Source: Frankiales bacterium
GTDB lineage: Bacteria; Actinomycetota; Actinomycetes; Mycobacteriales; Geodermatophilaceae
Direction of reading: 5' to 3'
Assembly: GCA_025465155.1 (NCBI GenBank)
Contig: JAODNJ010000308.1
Location: forward strand, 1 to 38,898
DNA length: 38,898 nt
Shown here in pieces: positions 17,310 to 27,605 of the stretch. The translations under genes and the position numbers were made by a program. Position 1 is the first letter of the stretch, and every line of letters starts with the position of its first letter. The notes under the pieces were generated by a model. That model worked only from the letters and a program-made list of their open reading frames with translations. It had not been told where the DNA came from and did no database searches.

Positions 17310-18301
17310 TCCGGCTTGGCCTCGCGGGACATGATCTCCCCGACCATCCGCGCCGGCTCCTCGCCCTCGTGGCACACCCGGACGACGGCCTCGGCGATCG
17401 GCACCTCGACGCCGTGCGCCCGGGCGAGGTCGAGGATCGAGCGGCAGCTCTTGACGCCCTCGGCGGTCTGCCGGGTGCTGGCGACGACCTGCTCCATCGA
17501 CATCCCGCGGCCGAGCTTCTCCCCGAAGGTGCGGTTGCGGGACAGCGGCGAGCTGCAGGTGGCCACGAGGTCACCCAACCCCGCCAAGCCGGCGAACGTG
17601 GTCAGCTCCGCCCCCAGGACCAGGCCCAGACGCGCCGTCTCGGCCAGCCCACGCGTGATCAGCGACGCCCGGGTGTTGTCGCCGAACCCCAGACCCTCGG
17701 CGATCCCGACGGCCAGCGCGATGACGTTCTTGACCGCGCCCCCGAGCTCGCACCCGATCAGGTCGACGTTCGTGTAGGGCCGGAAGTACTTCGTGTGACA
17801 GACGGTCTGCAGCGCGGCGGCCCGATCCGGGTCAGGGCAGGCGATGACCGTCGCGGCCGGCTGCTCCTCGGCGATCTCCCGGGCCAGGTTCGGCCCCGAC
17901 AGCGCGGCGACCCGGTCGGGGCCGCGGCCGGTGACCTCGCGGATGACCTCGCTCATCCGCTTGGTGGTGCCGAGTTCGATGCCCTTCATCAGGGAGAGGA
18001 GGGCCGCCTCCCGCGGGAGCAGCGGCGTCCACTCCTCGAGGTTGCCCCGCAGCGACTGCGACGGGACGGCGAGGACGACGACCTCCGCGTCCAGCAGCGC
18101 CTCCGCGGGGTCGGCCGTCGCCCGCACCGCGTCCGGCAGCCTGATGCCGGGGAGGTAGTCGGGGTTCTCGCCGTCCTCGGTGATCCGCTTGGCCAGCTCC
18201 GGGCGACGGGCGTGCAGCGCGACCTCGCACCCGGCGTCGGCGAGCACCTTCGCGAACGTGGTGCCCCACGACCCGGCGCCCAGGACGGCCGCGCGCGTCA
18301 C
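17306..18301 (-). CDS. gpsA: Glycerol-3-phosphate dehydrogenase [NAD(P)+]
   Basis: GpsA reduces dihydroxyacetone phosphate to sn-glycerol 3-phosphate, the backbone for phospholipids. The 331-residue protein starts [20 protein letters not shown] with the Rossmann GxGxxG, has [41 protein letters not shown], the catalytic Lys in [33 protein letters not shown] and [17 protein letters not shown]. All match the family from end to end. The GTG at 18301 overlaps the plsC stop as GTGA, joining the glycerol-3-phosphate maker to an acyltransferase. Confidence 0.98.
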   Translation of the reverse strand: MTRAAVLGAGSWGTTFAKVLADAGCEVALHARRPELAKRITEDGENPDYLPGIRLPDAVRATADPAEALLDAEVVVLAVPSQSLRGNLEEWTPLLPREAALLSLMKGIELGTTKRMSEVIREVTGRGPDRVAALSGPNLAREIAEEQPAATVIACPDPDRAAALQTVCHTKYFRPYTNVDLIGCELGGAVKNVIALAVGIAEGLGFGDNTRASLITRGLAETARLGLVLGAELTTFAGLAGLGDLVATCSSPLSRNRTFGEKLGRGMSMEQVVASTRQTAEGVKSCRSILDLARAHGVEVPIAEAVVRVCHEGEEPARMVGEIMSREAKPE

Positions 18302-19224
18302 GCCGCGCTCCCGGAGGCCGACGTCCCGGAGGCGTCGCCCGGCAGCTCAGGAACCGGCCGCGAGTAGAAGGCCGAGGGCGGCTGCTCCTCGCGCAGCTCG
18401 CCGAGGAGGTCGCGGATGCGCGCCATGATCAGGTCGGTCGTCTGTCGCAGCAGATCGCCGGTCAGCGGCCGTCCGTCGCGCACCTCCGCCCGCAGGGACT
18501 CGAGGTCGACCGGCTCGCCCACGTTGTAGTCGGTGGGCGTCCGCAGCCGCACGTGCCACTTCTTGGTGTGGTAGTCGTGCAGCCGCTGCGGCCCCCACTG
18601 GGCGACCGGGACGACGACGGCGTCGGTGGTCAGGGCCAGGCGTGCCACGCCGGTGCGCGCCTGCATCGGCCACCAGTCAGGGTCGCGGGTGACCGACCCC
18701 TCCGGGTAGATCACGACCACCCGGTTCTCCGCCAGCGCGTACTGCGCGGCCGAGACCGACCCCTTGGCGTGGGTGGTGTGCCGGGCCACCGGGATCTGCC
18801 CGGCGGCGCGGAGCAACGGCCCGAGGATCCCCGTGAAGAGCGACTCCTTGGCGAGGAAGTGCGGAATCCGCCCGTTGTCGAAGACCAGCCGGCCGCAGGC
18901 CAGCGGGTCGAGCACGGAGACGTGGTTGGCGACCAGCAGCACCGGCCCGGTCGCCGGGATGCGCTCGCCGTGGCGGTAGCGCAACCTGAACAGCAGCGAG
19001 GCCACGGGGTAGACGACGACGATGGCCAGCCAGATGCCGGGCGGCACCGGCCGGCGGGTGCGCCACTTTCCCGGACGCCGCGGCGGCCGCCCGTCGTCGC
19101 CTCCCCCGGTGTGCGCTGCCCCGGTGTGCGCTGCCCCGGTGTGCGCCTCCTGCGTCACCGGCGCCCTCCCCTCGTCGTCCGCGCCGCCCCCGACGGCACG
19201 GTCCGGCACCGCCGGGGCGCCCAT
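18298..19224 (-). CDS. plsC: 1-acyl-sn-glycerol-3-phosphate acyltransferase family protein (PlsC)
   Basis: A membrane-associated acyltransferase that likely adds the second acyl chain to lysophosphatidic acid. The catalytic NHVSVLD box (HX4D) and the later YPEGSVTRD (block III) are clear, after a hydrophobic segment ([16 protein letters not shown]) that anchors it. The N-terminus is long, hydrophilic and low in complexity, with a threefold AHTGA repeat encoded by a 15-base tandem repeat. I choose the ATG at 19224, which has GAGGGG just upstream (308 residues); a GTG at 19281 would add 19 residues. It heads the plsC-gpsA-CGL-ddl-lipoprotein operon and is divergent from cofC. Confidence 0.92.
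   Translation of the reverse strand: MGAPAVPDRAVGGGADDEGRAPVTQEAHTGAAHTGAAHTGGGDDGRPPRRPGKWRTRRPVPPGIWLAIVVVYPVASLLFRLRYRHGERIPATGPVLLVANHVSVLDPLACGRLVFDNGRIPHFLAKESLFTGILGPLLRAAGQIPVARHTTHAKGSVSAAQYALAENRVVVIYPEGSVTRDPDWWPMQARTGVARLALTTDAVVVPVAQWGPQRLHDYHTKKWHVRLRTPTDYNVGEPVDLESLRAEVRDGRPLTGDLLRQTTDLIMARIRDLLGELREEQPPSAFYSRPVPELPGDASGTSASGSAA
19104..19148 (+). repeat. 15-base tandem repeat, three copies, inside plsC
   Basis: Three units of CCCCGGTGTGCGCTG (third unit ends CCT) at 19104-19118, 19119-19133 and 19134-19148. On the minus strand they encode the repeated AHTGA in the hydrophilic N-terminus of the acyltransferase. The unit is a multiple of three, so copy number can change without a frameshift. 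Confidence 0.9.
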
Positions 19225-19314
19225 GGGCCCCTCGGTGTGATCCTGCCCATGATCGACCCTGGGCGCGCGGCCTCCCGCCACCGGGTCGCCGTGTGCTCAC
19301 ATGGTGACGTGCGC

Positions 19315-19953
19315 ATGTGGTCGGTGATCATCCCAGCGAAGCGGCTCGCCGTGGCCAAGACCCGGCTGCGCCCGCTGACCGCGGGGAGCTCGCCGTCGGA
19401 GGCGGGGCACGACCGGTGGGTGCTCGCCATGCTCACCGACACGGTGGCGGCCACGCTCGCGAGCCCTTCCGTCCGAGCCGTCGTGGTGGTCACCGACGAG
19501 CCGTCCGCGGCCGCCGCCGTCCGGGAGCTCGGGGCCACGACGGTGCCCGACGAGCCGGACCGCGGACTGAATCCGGCTCTCGTGCACGGCGCGCGCTTCG
19601 CGGGATCGCGCGCCGTCGCCGCGCTCTCCTCCGACCTTCCCGCCCTCCGGGCCGGAGAGCTGACCGCCGCCCTGGCCGCGGCGGAGCAGGCGCCCCGGTG
19701 CTTCGTCGCCGACGCCGCCGGCACCGGCACCACGCTGCTGACCGCCGTGGACACCGTCCTCGACCCGCACTTCGGTCACGGCTCGGCCCGCGCCCACCGC
19801 GACGGCGGGGCGCGGCCGCTCGCCGGCGACTGGCCAGGGCTGACCCGTGACGTCGACGACCCGGCCGACCTCCGCGCCGCCCTGGCCCTCGGTGTGGGCC
19901 CGCGGACGGCGGCCCTCGCCGGCCGGCTGGACCGGCCCACCGCCTGCGCCTGA
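19315..19953 (+). CDS. cofC: 2-phospho-L-lactate / phosphoenolpyruvate guanylyltransferase (CofC/FbiD)
   Basis: This enzyme activates phosphoenolpyruvate (in actinobacteria, FbiD) or 2-phospho-L-lactate with GTP, an early step toward coenzyme F420. The 212-residue protein begins WSVIIPAKRLAVAKTRLRPL, a nucleotidyltransferase start with the conserved Lys and Arg, then VVVVTDEPSAAAAVRELGA, PDEPDRGLNPALVHGARFA and AALSSDLPALRAGEL with the metal-binding Asp, and FGHGSARAHRDGGA near the end. I use the ATG at 19315, with a GTG 6 bases upstream as an alternative. Its place between plsC-gpsA and ppk is conserved in mycobacteria and Streptomyces. Other F420 genes are not in the window. Confidence 0.94.
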   Translation: MWSVIIPAKRLAVAKTRLRPLTAGSSPSEAGHDRWVLAMLTDTVAATLASPSVRAVVVVTDEPSAAAAVRELGATTVPDEPDRGLNPALVHGARFAGSRAVAALSSDLPALRAGELTAALAAAEQAPRCFVADAAGTGTTLLTAVDTVLDPHFGHGSARAHRDGGARPLAGDWPGLTRDVDDPADLRAALALGVGPRTAALAGRLDRPTACA

Positions 19954-20009
19954 GACGGGACCCACGCACCCGCACCCCGCCGTTCACCTGAGTGCGGCAC
20001 GATGACAGA

Positions 20010-22106
20010 GTGCCCCCTGAGCCCACGGTGACCGGGACGGTCGAGCCACGGACCGAGCTTTCCGCCGACCGCTTCCTGAACAGGGAACTCTCGTGGCTGG
20101 ACTTCAACACGCGGGTCCTCGAGCTGGCGGAGGACGACGTCCTTCCGCTCCTCGAGCGGGTCAAGTTCCTGTCGATCTTCGCGAGCAACCTCGACGAGTT
20201 CTACATGGTTCGCATCGCCGGGCTGAAGCGTCGCCAGAGCACCGGCCTGTCCGTCCGTTCGCCCGACGGGTTGACCATCAAGGAGCAGCTGGCGCTGATC
20301 ACCCGGCGCACCCGGGAGCTGGTGCACCGGCACGCCGACGTCTTCCTCAAGGACGTCGAGCCGCGGCTGGCCGACCACGGCATCCGCATCGTCCACTGGG
20401 AGGACCTCGGCGAGACCGACGTCATGCGGCTGCGCGAGTACTTCCGCGACCAGGTCTTCCCCGTACTCACGCCGCTGGCCGTCGATCCCGCGCACCCGTT
20501 CCCGTACATCAGCGGCCTGTCGCTGAACCTCGCCGTGTCGGTGCGGGAACCGGACATCGGGACGTCGCACTTCGCCCGGATCAAGGTGCCGAACAACGTG
20601 CCCCGGTTCGTCCCGGTCGGCCAGGGGGGCCCGGGGGACGCCGAGACGACGTTCCTGCCTCTCGAGGACCTGATGGCCGCGCACCTGCCGCAGCTGTTCC
20701 CGGGCCTCGACGTCGTCTCCCATCACCTGTTCCGGGTCACCCGCAACGCCGATCTGGAGGTCGAGGAGGACCGGGACGAGGACCTCCTCCAGGCCCTCGA
20801 GCGCGAGCTGGCCCGCCGGCGGTTCGGTCCGGCCGTGCGGCTCGAGGTCACCGAGTCGATGGATCCGCAGATCCTCGAGCTGCTCCTCTCGGAGCTCGAG
20901 ATCGGTACCGAGGACGTCGTCTCCGTGCCGGGCCTGCTCGACCTGAGCGCGCTCATGGCCCTCTACGACCTCGACCGCCCGGAGCTGAAGGACCGGCCCT
21001 TCGTGCCGGCCACCCATCCGCGGCTGTCGGAGGGCGAGAGCCCGAAGAGCGTCTTCGCCACCCTGCGCGAGGGCGACGTCCTGGTGCACCACCCCTACGA
21101 CTCGTTCTCCACCAGCGTGCAGCGGTTCATCGAACAGGCCGCGGCCGATCCCCGCGTGCTGGCGATCAAGCAGACGCTCTACCGGACCTCCGGCGACTCG
21201 CCCATCGTCACCGCCCTGATCGAGGCCGCGGAGGCCGGCAAGCAGGTCGTCGTCCTGGTCGAGATCAAGGCACGGTTCGACGAGGAGGCCAACATCACCT
21301 GGGCCCGATCGCTGGAGCGCGCCGGGTGCCACGTCGTCTACGGGCTGATCGGCCTGAAGACGCACTGCAAGACCGCCCTGGTCGTGCGCCGCGAGAACGG
21401 CGTGCTGCGCCGCTACTGCCACATCGGCACGGGCAACTACAACCCGAAGACCGCCCGGATCTACGAGGACCTGGGCGTGCTCACCGCCGACCCGCAGGTG
21501 GGGGCGGACCTGACCGACCTGTTCAACACCCTCACCGGGTACTCCCGGCAGACGACGTACCGACGGCTCATGGTCGCGCCGCACGGCGTCCGGTCCGGCC
21601 TGGTCGAGCGGATCCACCGGGAGGCCCGGAACGCCGCCGAGGGCCGGCCGGCCGGCATCCGGTTCAAGGTCAACGCCCTCGTGGACGAACAGATCGTCGA
21701 CGCGCTCTACGAGGCCTCCATGGGCGGTGTGCCCGTCGAGCTGTTCATCCGGGGTATCTGCACCCTGCGCCCGGGTGTGCCGGGGCTGTCCGACAACATC
21801 CGCGTCCGGTCCATCGTCGGCCGCTTCCTCGAGCACTCGCGCGTCATCGGGTTCACCAACGACGGCGAGCCGGAATGGTGGATCGGGAGCGCCGACCTCA
21901 TGCACCGCAACCTCGACCGCCGGGTCGAGGTCCTCCTGCGCGTCTGCGACGACACGGCCCAGCGGGACATACAGTCGATGTTCGACGCCGCCATGGCCCC
22001 GGACATCGCCTGCTGGGAGCTGCAGAGCGACGGGCGCTGGGTGCGCTCGGGCACGCGCGACTACCAGGCCGAACTGATGGCGAGGGCCGGTGACCGGGTC
22101 GGCTGA
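20010..22106 (+). CDS. ppk: Polyphosphate kinase 1
   Basis: PPK1 makes polyphosphate from ATP reversibly. The protein of about 698 residues carries the whole family pattern: [20 protein letters not shown] and [19 protein letters not shown] in the N domain, the ATP and phosphohistidine region [29 protein letters not shown], then [10 protein letters not shown] with the predicted autophosphorylated His, [20 protein letters not shown], and [12 protein letters not shown] with the second conserved His before [18 protein letters not shown]. The start is unsure: GTG 20010 is preferred, and an in-frame GTG at 19992 would add 6 residues; neither has a clear ribosome site. mutT1 begins inside its last 17 bases. 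Confidence 0.97.
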   Translation: MPPEPTVTGTVEPRTELSADRFLNRELSWLDFNTRVLELAEDDVLPLLERVKFLSIFASNLDEFYMVRIAGLKRRQSTGLSVRSPDGLTIKEQLALITRRTRELVHRHADVFLKDVEPRLADHGIRIVHWEDLGETDVMRLREYFRDQVFPVLTPLAVDPAHPFPYISGLSLNLAVSVREPDIGTSHFARIKVPNNVPRFVPVGQGGPGDAETTFLPLEDLMAAHLPQLFPGLDVVSHHLFRVTRNADLEVEEDRDEDLLQALERELARRRFGPAVRLEVTESMDPQILELLLSELEIGTEDVVSVPGLLDLSALMALYDLDRPELKDRPFVPATHPRLSEGESPKSVFATLREGDVLVHHPYDSFSTSVQRFIEQAAADPRVLAIKQTLYRTSGDSPIVTALIEAAEAGKQVVVLVEIKARFDEEANITWARSLERAGCHVVYGLIGLKTHCKTALVVRRENGVLRRYCHIGTGNYNPKTARIYEDLGVLTADPQVGADLTDLFNTLTGYSRQTTYRRLMVAPHGVRSGLVERIHREARNAAEGRPAGIRFKVNALVDEQIVDALYEASMGGVPVELFIRGICTLRPGVPGLSDNIRVRSIVGRFLEHSRVIGFTNDGEPEWWIGSADLMHRNLDRRVEVLLRVCDDTAQRDIQSMFDAAMAPDIACWELQSDGRWVRSGTRDYQAELMARAGDRVG

Positions 22107-23022
22107 GGGGGAACGGCTGGTACCCGCCGGCGGCGGGGTGGTGTGGCGGCCCGCCGTGGACGGCGGGATCGAGGTGGTCCTGATCCACCGTCCGCGCTAC
22201 GACGACTGGTCGCTGCCCAAGGGCAAGATCGACGCCGGTGAGAACGCGGTCACCGCGGCGGTCCGCGAGGTGTGCGAGGAGACCGGTCTGGCCGCCCTGG
22301 CCGGCCGGCGCAGCATCCGGACCACCTATCCCGTCCGGCAGGGCACCAAGCGGGTGGACTACTGGCTGATGCGCCCCGTCGGCGGTGCGTTCGGCCCCAA
22401 CGACGAGGTGGACGAGCTGCGCTGGCTCGCCCTCCCGGAGGCCGCGGAGCTGCTCAGCCACGATCACGATCGCGCCGTCCTCGCCGACGCCGCCCGCACC
22501 GACATCCCGCGGGAACCCACGCTCCTGCTCCTGCGGCACGCCAGCGCGGGGGAGCGCACCGACTTCGAGGGTCCCGACGAGCTGCGCCCGCTCGACCGGC
22601 GCGGCCGCGAGCAGGCGCGGCGGCTGGCCGAGGTCCTGCCGGCGTTCGGTCCGGTCGCCCTGCTCTCCGCCGACCGGGTGCGCTGCCGGCAGACCCTGGA
22701 ACCGCTGGCCGAGCGGCTGGAACTGGACGTCGGCCGCGCTCCCGAGCTGGGCGAGGAGGAGTTCCAGAGTGATCCGGAAGCCGGGCTGGCGCTGGTGGAG
22801 CGGCTGCTCGAACCCCGCCCGGTGCCGGGGGTCACGGTGGTGTGCAGCCAGGGCGGCGCGATCCCGTCGGTCCTGATGGCGCTGGGCGTCCGCTGGGAGG
22901 GCGCCGCGGGGGCGCTGTGGCCCCCCTCGGCGAAGGGCAGTTTCTGGGCCCTGGGCGGGCGGCCGGGAGCGCTCGCCGCGGACTACTACCGCAACGCCGA
23001 CCCCGACCCGCTCGCCCCCTGA
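22090..23022 (+). CDS. mutT1: MutT1-type Nudix hydrolase with histidine-phosphatase-like domain
   Basis: A 310-residue two-domain protein of the mycobacterial MutT1 type, which hydrolyses 8-oxo-(d)GTP and diadenosine polyphosphates. The Nudix box is complete: G45, E51 and REVCEETGL at 59-67. A second domain from about residue 143 begins [11 protein letters not shown] (RH motif of histidine phosphatases, H150) and continues to a [11 protein letters not shown] stretch, where the expected second catalytic His is Gln (Q254), so phosphatase activity by this domain is doubtful. The GTG at 22090 overlaps ppk by 17 bases, implying coupling. ppk-mutT1 is a conserved pair; both deal with nucleotide phosphates. 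Confidence 0.95.
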   Translation: MTGSAEGERLVPAGGGVVWRPAVDGGIEVVLIHRPRYDDWSLPKGKIDAGENAVTAAVREVCEETGLAALAGRRSIRTTYPVRQGTKRVDYWLMRPVGGAFGPNDEVDELRWLALPEAAELLSHDHDRAVLADAARTDIPREPTLLLLRHASAGERTDFEGPDELRPLDRRGREQARRLAEVLPAFGPVALLSADRVRCRQTLEPLAERLELDVGRAPELGEEEFQSDPEAGLALVERLLEPRPVPGVTVVCSQGGAIPSVLMALGVRWEGAAGALWPPSAKGSFWALGGRPGALAADYYRNADPDPLAP

Positions 23023-23044
23023 CGGCCGGAATGGCCATGTCGGC

Positions 23045-23650
23045 TCAGGCCGGGAGAGCGGGCTGGACCTTCGGCAGCCAGGACGGACGGGTGGCCTCGA
23101 AGGCCTCGACGTCGGCCAGGTGACGCTCGGTGAGCCCGACGTCGTCGAGCCCCTCCAACAGCCGCCAGCGGGTGTAGTCGTCGACCTCGAAGGCGATCGA
23201 GGTGGACCCGTACCGCACCTGCCTGGCCTGCAGGTCGACGGTCACCTGCAGCGCCGGGCCGGCCTCGATCGCCTGCCACAGCGCCTCGACGTCGGCCTGC
23301 GGCAGCAGGACGGTCAGCAGCCCCGCCTTGGTGGAGTTGTTCCGGAAGATGTCACCGAACCGGGGGCTGATGACCGCGCGGAAGCCGCCGTCCAGCAGCG
23401 CCCACACCGCGTGCTCGCGGGAGGAGCCGGTGCCGAAGTCGGGCCCGGCCACGAGGATCGACGCGTCGGCGTACTGCGGCTGGTTGAGCACGAAATCGGG
23501 CTCGTTCTTGCGCCAGGCGCTGAACAGGCCGTCCTCGAAGCCGGTCCGCGTGATCCGCTTGAGGTACTCGGCCGGGATGATCTGGTCGGTGTCGACGTTC
23601 GAGCGGCGCAGCGGGGCGGCGGTGCCCGTGTGCGTGGTAAAGGCGTCCAT
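23045..23650 (-). CDS. leuD: 3-isopropylmalate dehydratase small subunit
   Basis: Small subunit of isopropylmalate isomerase, which with LeuC converts 2-isopropylmalate to 3-isopropylmalate for leucine; the pair can also act on citramalate from CimA, encoded at the end of this window. The 201-residue protein begins [20 protein letters not shown], followed by [13 protein letters not shown], and has [38 protein letters not shown] and [18 protein letters not shown], all family marks. The ATG at 23650 is 2 bases after the leuC stop. The longer frame upstream is within leuC. Its stop is only 22 bases from the mutT1 stop on the other strand; hupB, expected here in mycobacteria, is absent. Confidence 0.98.
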   Translation of the reverse strand: MDAFTTHTGTAAPLRRSNVDTDQIIPAEYLKRITRTGFEDGLFSAWRKNEPDFVLNQPQYADASILVAGPDFGTGSSREHAVWALLDGGFRAVISPRFGDIFRNNSTKAGLLTVLLPQADVEALWQAIEAGPALQVTVDLQARQVRYGSTSIAFEVDDYTRWRLLEGLDDVGLTERHLADVEAFEATRPSWLPKVQPALPA

Positions 23651-23652
23651 CG

Positions 23653-25077
<1,425 letters not shown>

Positions 25078-25135
25078 GACTGGTCCTCCCGGATCCGGGG
25101 CCACTCCGTCGGAGGAAGCGACCCCTCTCACTAGT

Positions 25136-25154
25136 CATCCCACCATGTGGGATG
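25136..25154. promoter_or_regulatory. Palindromic operator between leuC and the IclR regulator
   Basis: A perfect inverted repeat CATCCCAC-CAT-GTGGGATG (8-base arms, 3-base centre) ending 13 bases before the regulator's start codon and about 58 bases before leuC. A partial copy, GTGGGACA, follows at 25168. Its place makes it the likely binding site of the IclR protein, controlling itself and leuCD. The perfect symmetry is seen; the binding is inferred. Confidence 0.6.
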
Positions 25155-25167
25155 GCAGTATTGCTGT

Positions 25168-25869
25168 GTGGGACAGCCTAACCCCGTCGCCGTTCTGGAC
25201 AAAGCCGTTGCCATCCTCCGCGCCGTCGCGGAGGAGCCGGCCACGCTCGCCGAGCTCGTGGAGCGCACCGGGCTGCCGCGCGCGACCGCGCACCGGCTGG
25301 CCGTGGCCCTGGAAGGGCACCGCCTGGTCCGGCGGACGGCCGCCGGCACCTGGGCGCCCGGGCCGGCCCTCGCGGAACTCGGCCGCAGCGGCGCCGACCT
25401 CGCCGAGCTCGCCGGTCGGCATCTCGTCGCGCTGCGCGACGCCAGCGGTGAGAGTGCCCAGTTCTACGTGCGCGACGGCGCCTACCGGGTCTGCGTGGCG
25501 GCGGCCGAGCGCACGAGCGGCCTGCGCGACACGGTTCCGGTGGGCGCGCGCCTGCCGATGACGGCGGGCTCGGCGGCGCATGCCCTGCTGGCGTTCGCAC
25601 CGGCCGAGGAGGTGACGCCGCTGCTCCCCGCGGCCAGCTTCACCGCCCGGACGCTGCTCGACGTCCGACGTCGCGGCTGGGCGCACAGCGTGGCCGAGCG
25701 GGAGCCGGGGGTCGCCTCGCTGTCCGCGCCGGTCCGGGACGCGTCGGGGTCGGTGGTCGGCGCGGTGTCGATCTCGGGTCCCGTCGAGCGGCTGGGCCGC
25801 CGGCCCAGTCCGTCGGTGGTCGGCGCGGTGCTCGACGCCGCCGCGGCCCTCACCCGCGCCGTCCGCTGA
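25168..25869 (+). CDS. ndgR: IclR family regulator of leucine genes (NdgR/LtbR type)
   Basis: A 233-residue transcription regulator. Residues 1-70 form the winged helix (PVAVLDKAVAILRAV, TLAELVERTGLPRATAHRLA, ALEGHRLVRR), and the rest is the IclR effector domain, with SAQFYVRDGAYRVCVAAAER, VGARLPMTAGSAAHALLAF and SLSAPVRDASGSVVGAVSIS. The position divergent to leuCD matches LtbR of Corynebacterium and NdgR of Streptomyces, regulators of leucine and other amino acid genes. The start is the GTG at 25168 (VGQPNPVAV); the frame extends 21 bases further up to 25147, inside the palindrome, which is less likely. No ribosome site is seen, so the mRNA may be leaderless. Confidence 0.93.
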   Translation: MGQPNPVAVLDKAVAILRAVAEEPATLAELVERTGLPRATAHRLAVALEGHRLVRRTAAGTWAPGPALAELGRSGADLAELAGRHLVALRDASGESAQFYVRDGAYRVCVAAAERTSGLRDTVPVGARLPMTAGSAAHALLAFAPAEEVTPLLPAASFTARTLLDVRRRGWAHSVAEREPGVASLSAPVRDASGSVVGAVSISGPVERLGRRPSPSVVGAVLDAAAALTRAVR

Positions 25870-26146
25870 CGCCGACGCCGACGCCGCACACGTTGCGCGC
25901 AGCCTCTATCTGGTCGCGGACCTCCGGGAGGCGTCGCGGGTCTGCAGCTTCCTGCGCACCGCCGGCGGCATCATCGTCGTGACGGTCACCCTGGTTCGGC
26001 TGTTCCAGGCCATCCCGGTGACCGGGTCCGGTTCGTTCGGCGCCGTGCGCCGAGGCGCAGCTGCCCGCCGATCGGGGGCGGTGCTCGTCTCGCTCTCCCT
26101 GCACCGGCCGGCCGACTCCTTCCGCCGGGAGCGGTCCACGGAGTAG
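25868..26146 (+). other. Coding-like stretch without a usual start (possible small gene or remnant)
   Basis: Between the IclR stop and the sulfite-oxidase-like gene there is an open plus-strand frame ending TAG at 26144-26146. By my hand count, third codon positions are about 92 percent G or C, first about 70 and second about 58, close to real genes here. It reads RSLYLVADLREASRVCSFLR, then a hydrophobic IIVVTVTLVRLFQAIPVTG. The only usual start in frame is GTG 25979 (55 residues); upstream the frame runs into iclR without a start. A minus-strand frame (26157 to 25906, ATG start, 83 residues) has the same third positions but an Arg/Thr-rich, less protein-like sequence. I recognise neither; a decayed gene is possible. 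A GACGCC triplet-pair repeat stands at 25868-25885. Confidence 0.35.
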
Positions 26147-26149
26147 ACA
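26144..26149 (+). promoter_or_regulatory. Candidate -10 box of the sulfite-oxidase-like gene
   Basis: TAGACA, 6 bases before the ATG at 26156, the same spacing as at 10419, 35388 and 35431; the sixth base differs from TANNNT. No ribosome site is present. Inference. Confidence 0.25.
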
Positions 26150-26155
26150 CCGGGC

Positions 26156-27262
26156 ATGACCGGCACCGAACTCGCCTCCGGCCGGGCGCGGATCGCCGAG
26201 CCGGGCGAGGGCATCGGCCTGGACGAACTCGCCCTGGCGGCGCGCAACCACGGGATGCCGCTGGAGGCGCTGCGCTACGACGTCACCCCGCCCGGACTGC
26301 ACTACGTGCTCACCCACTACGACATCCCGGCCGTCGACCCGGCCGCGTGGCGGCTGGAGATCACCGGTGCGGTGCGCCGCCCGCTCCGGCTGGATCTCGA
26401 CGATCTCCGCGACCGGCCGGCCGTCACCAGTCGCGTGCTGCTGGAGTGCGCCGGCAACGGGCGGGCCCGCTACGAGCCCCGTCCGGTCAGCCAGCCCTGG
26501 CTGCTGGAAGCGGTCGGGACGGCGGAGTGGACGGGCACGCCCCTGGCCCCGCTGCTGGCGGAGGCCGGCGTCTCCCCCGAGGCGGTGGACGTCGTCTTCA
26601 CCGGGGCCGACCACGGCGTCGAGCGGGGCGTCGAGCAGGACTACGCCCGCGGCCTGCCGCTGGCCGAGGCTCTGCGCCCGGAGACCCTCCTGGTGTGGGG
26701 CATGAACGGCGCACCGCTGCCGCCCCAGCACGGCGCTCCGCTGCGCCTCGTCGTCCCGGGGTGGTACGGGATGGCCCAGGTGAAGTGGCTGACCCGCATC
26801 GACGTGACCGACGAGCCGTTCACCGGCTTCCAGAACGCCACCGCCTATCGGATCAAGGTCGATCGCGACGAGGACGGGGAGCCGGTCACCCGGATCCGGC
26901 CGCGGGCCCTCCTGCAGCCACCGGGCTGGCCGGAGTTCATGACCCGCGAGCGGTTCCTGCGCGCGGGCGACACCGTGCTGACCGGGCGGGCGTGGTCGGG
27001 ACGGGCGCCGGTCGGGCAGGTCGAGGTCAGCACCGACGGCGGGACGACCTGGACGGAGGCGGCGCTCGACCCCGGCGACCCGGCGCACCCCTTCGCGTGG
27101 CGGTCGTGGAGCTGCGGGTGGACGGCCCGACCGGGCCGCTGGGAGCTGCTGGCCCGGGCCACCGACGAGACCGGCGAGAGCCAACCGGTCGAGCAGCGAT
27201 GGAACCGTCAGGGCATGGAGAACAACCTGGTCCAGCGCGTGCCGGTCACTGTCCTGGGCTGA
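26156..27262 (+). CDS. Sulfite oxidase-like molybdopterin oxidoreductase, cytoplasmic
   Basis: A 368-residue enzyme of the sulfite oxidase family with a molybdopterin-binding domain (about 25-240) and a C-terminal dimerisation domain (about 250-365). The Mo-ligating Cys is C98 in VLLECAGNGRARYEP; further family marks are GTAEWTGTPLAPLL, FTGADHG, YARGLPLAEAL, HGAPLRLVVPGWYGMAQVKWL and, in the second domain, GRAWSGRAPVGQVEVSTDGG with WELLARATDETG and MENNLVQRV. There is no signal peptide or Tat motif and no heme domain, so it should act in the cytoplasm with an unknown acceptor; sulfite is the family's usual substrate but is not proven. It stands alone on the plus strand, converging with the galactose operon. 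Confidence 0.9.
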   Translation: MTGTELASGRARIAEPGEGIGLDELALAARNHGMPLEALRYDVTPPGLHYVLTHYDIPAVDPAAWRLEITGAVRRPLRLDLDDLRDRPAVTSRVLLECAGNGRARYEPRPVSQPWLLEAVGTAEWTGTPLAPLLAEAGVSPEAVDVVFTGADHGVERGVEQDYARGLPLAEALRPETLLVWGMNGAPLPPQHGAPLRLVVPGWYGMAQVKWLTRIDVTDEPFTGFQNATAYRIKVDRDEDGEPVTRIRPRALLQPPGWPEFMTRERFLRAGDTVLTGRAWSGRAPVGQVEVSTDGGTTWTEAALDPGDPAHPFAWRSWSCGWTARPGRWELLARATDETGESQPVEQRWNRQGMENNLVQRVPVTVLG

Positions 27263-27277
27263 CCGCCGCCGGACCGG

Positions 27278-27586
27278 TCAGTGGCCGGGCGGCCGGTCGT
27301 CGTCCGCCGGGATGTCCGTCGGATCGACGACGATCGGCCGCAGCCGGGTCCAGACGAAGAACGCCAGCCCCACCACGATCATCACGAGCCCGGCCCACAG
27401 GTTGGCGTTGACGCGGCCGGTCCTGGCCTGCTGGGCGGCCCCGTTGTCGACCAGCCCCACGATGACCAGCACGACGCCGTAGAAGCCGATCAGGCCGGCG
27501 ATGATGTTGCGGACGTCGAAGGCCCCGGCGGCGTGCCGCTTGCCGGTCGTGCCGCCGTCCCGGTCGCTTCCTGCCGCGCTGCTCAT
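27278..27586 (-). CDS. Small two-helix membrane protein paired with the symporter
   Basis: A 102-residue protein with two predicted membrane helices (IIAGLIGFYGVVLVIVGLV and LWAGLVMIVVGLAFFVWTRL), a charged cytoplasmic start and an acidic end (DIPADDDRPPG). I know no named family for it. It begins 19 bases after the symporter stop, with a strong AGGAGG site before the ATG at 27586, and is the last gene of the galT-galK-symporter operon. By analogy with small partners of SSS transporters such as YjcH with ActP, it may be an accessory subunit; this is inference from position and topology. Confidence 0.8.
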   Translation of the reverse strand: MSSAAGSDRDGGTTGKRHAAGAFDVRNIIAGLIGFYGVVLVIVGLVDNGAAQQARTGRVNANLWAGLVMIVVGLAFFVWTRLRPIVVDPTDIPADDDRPPGH

Positions 27587-27605
27587 GTCCGGTTCCTCCT
27601 CGCGC

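Noticed and set aside
19104-19148. CRISPR-like repeat
   Set aside because: Units are contiguous with no spacers and lie in frame in plsC.
19776-21905. 709-residue minus-strand frame opposite ppk
   Set aside because: Shadow of ppk in the antisense phase; composition is not protein-like and ppk is certain.
25078-25135. Leucine leader peptide or attenuator before leuC
   Set aside because: No Leu-codon run, no paired stem set; a palindromic operator explains control better.
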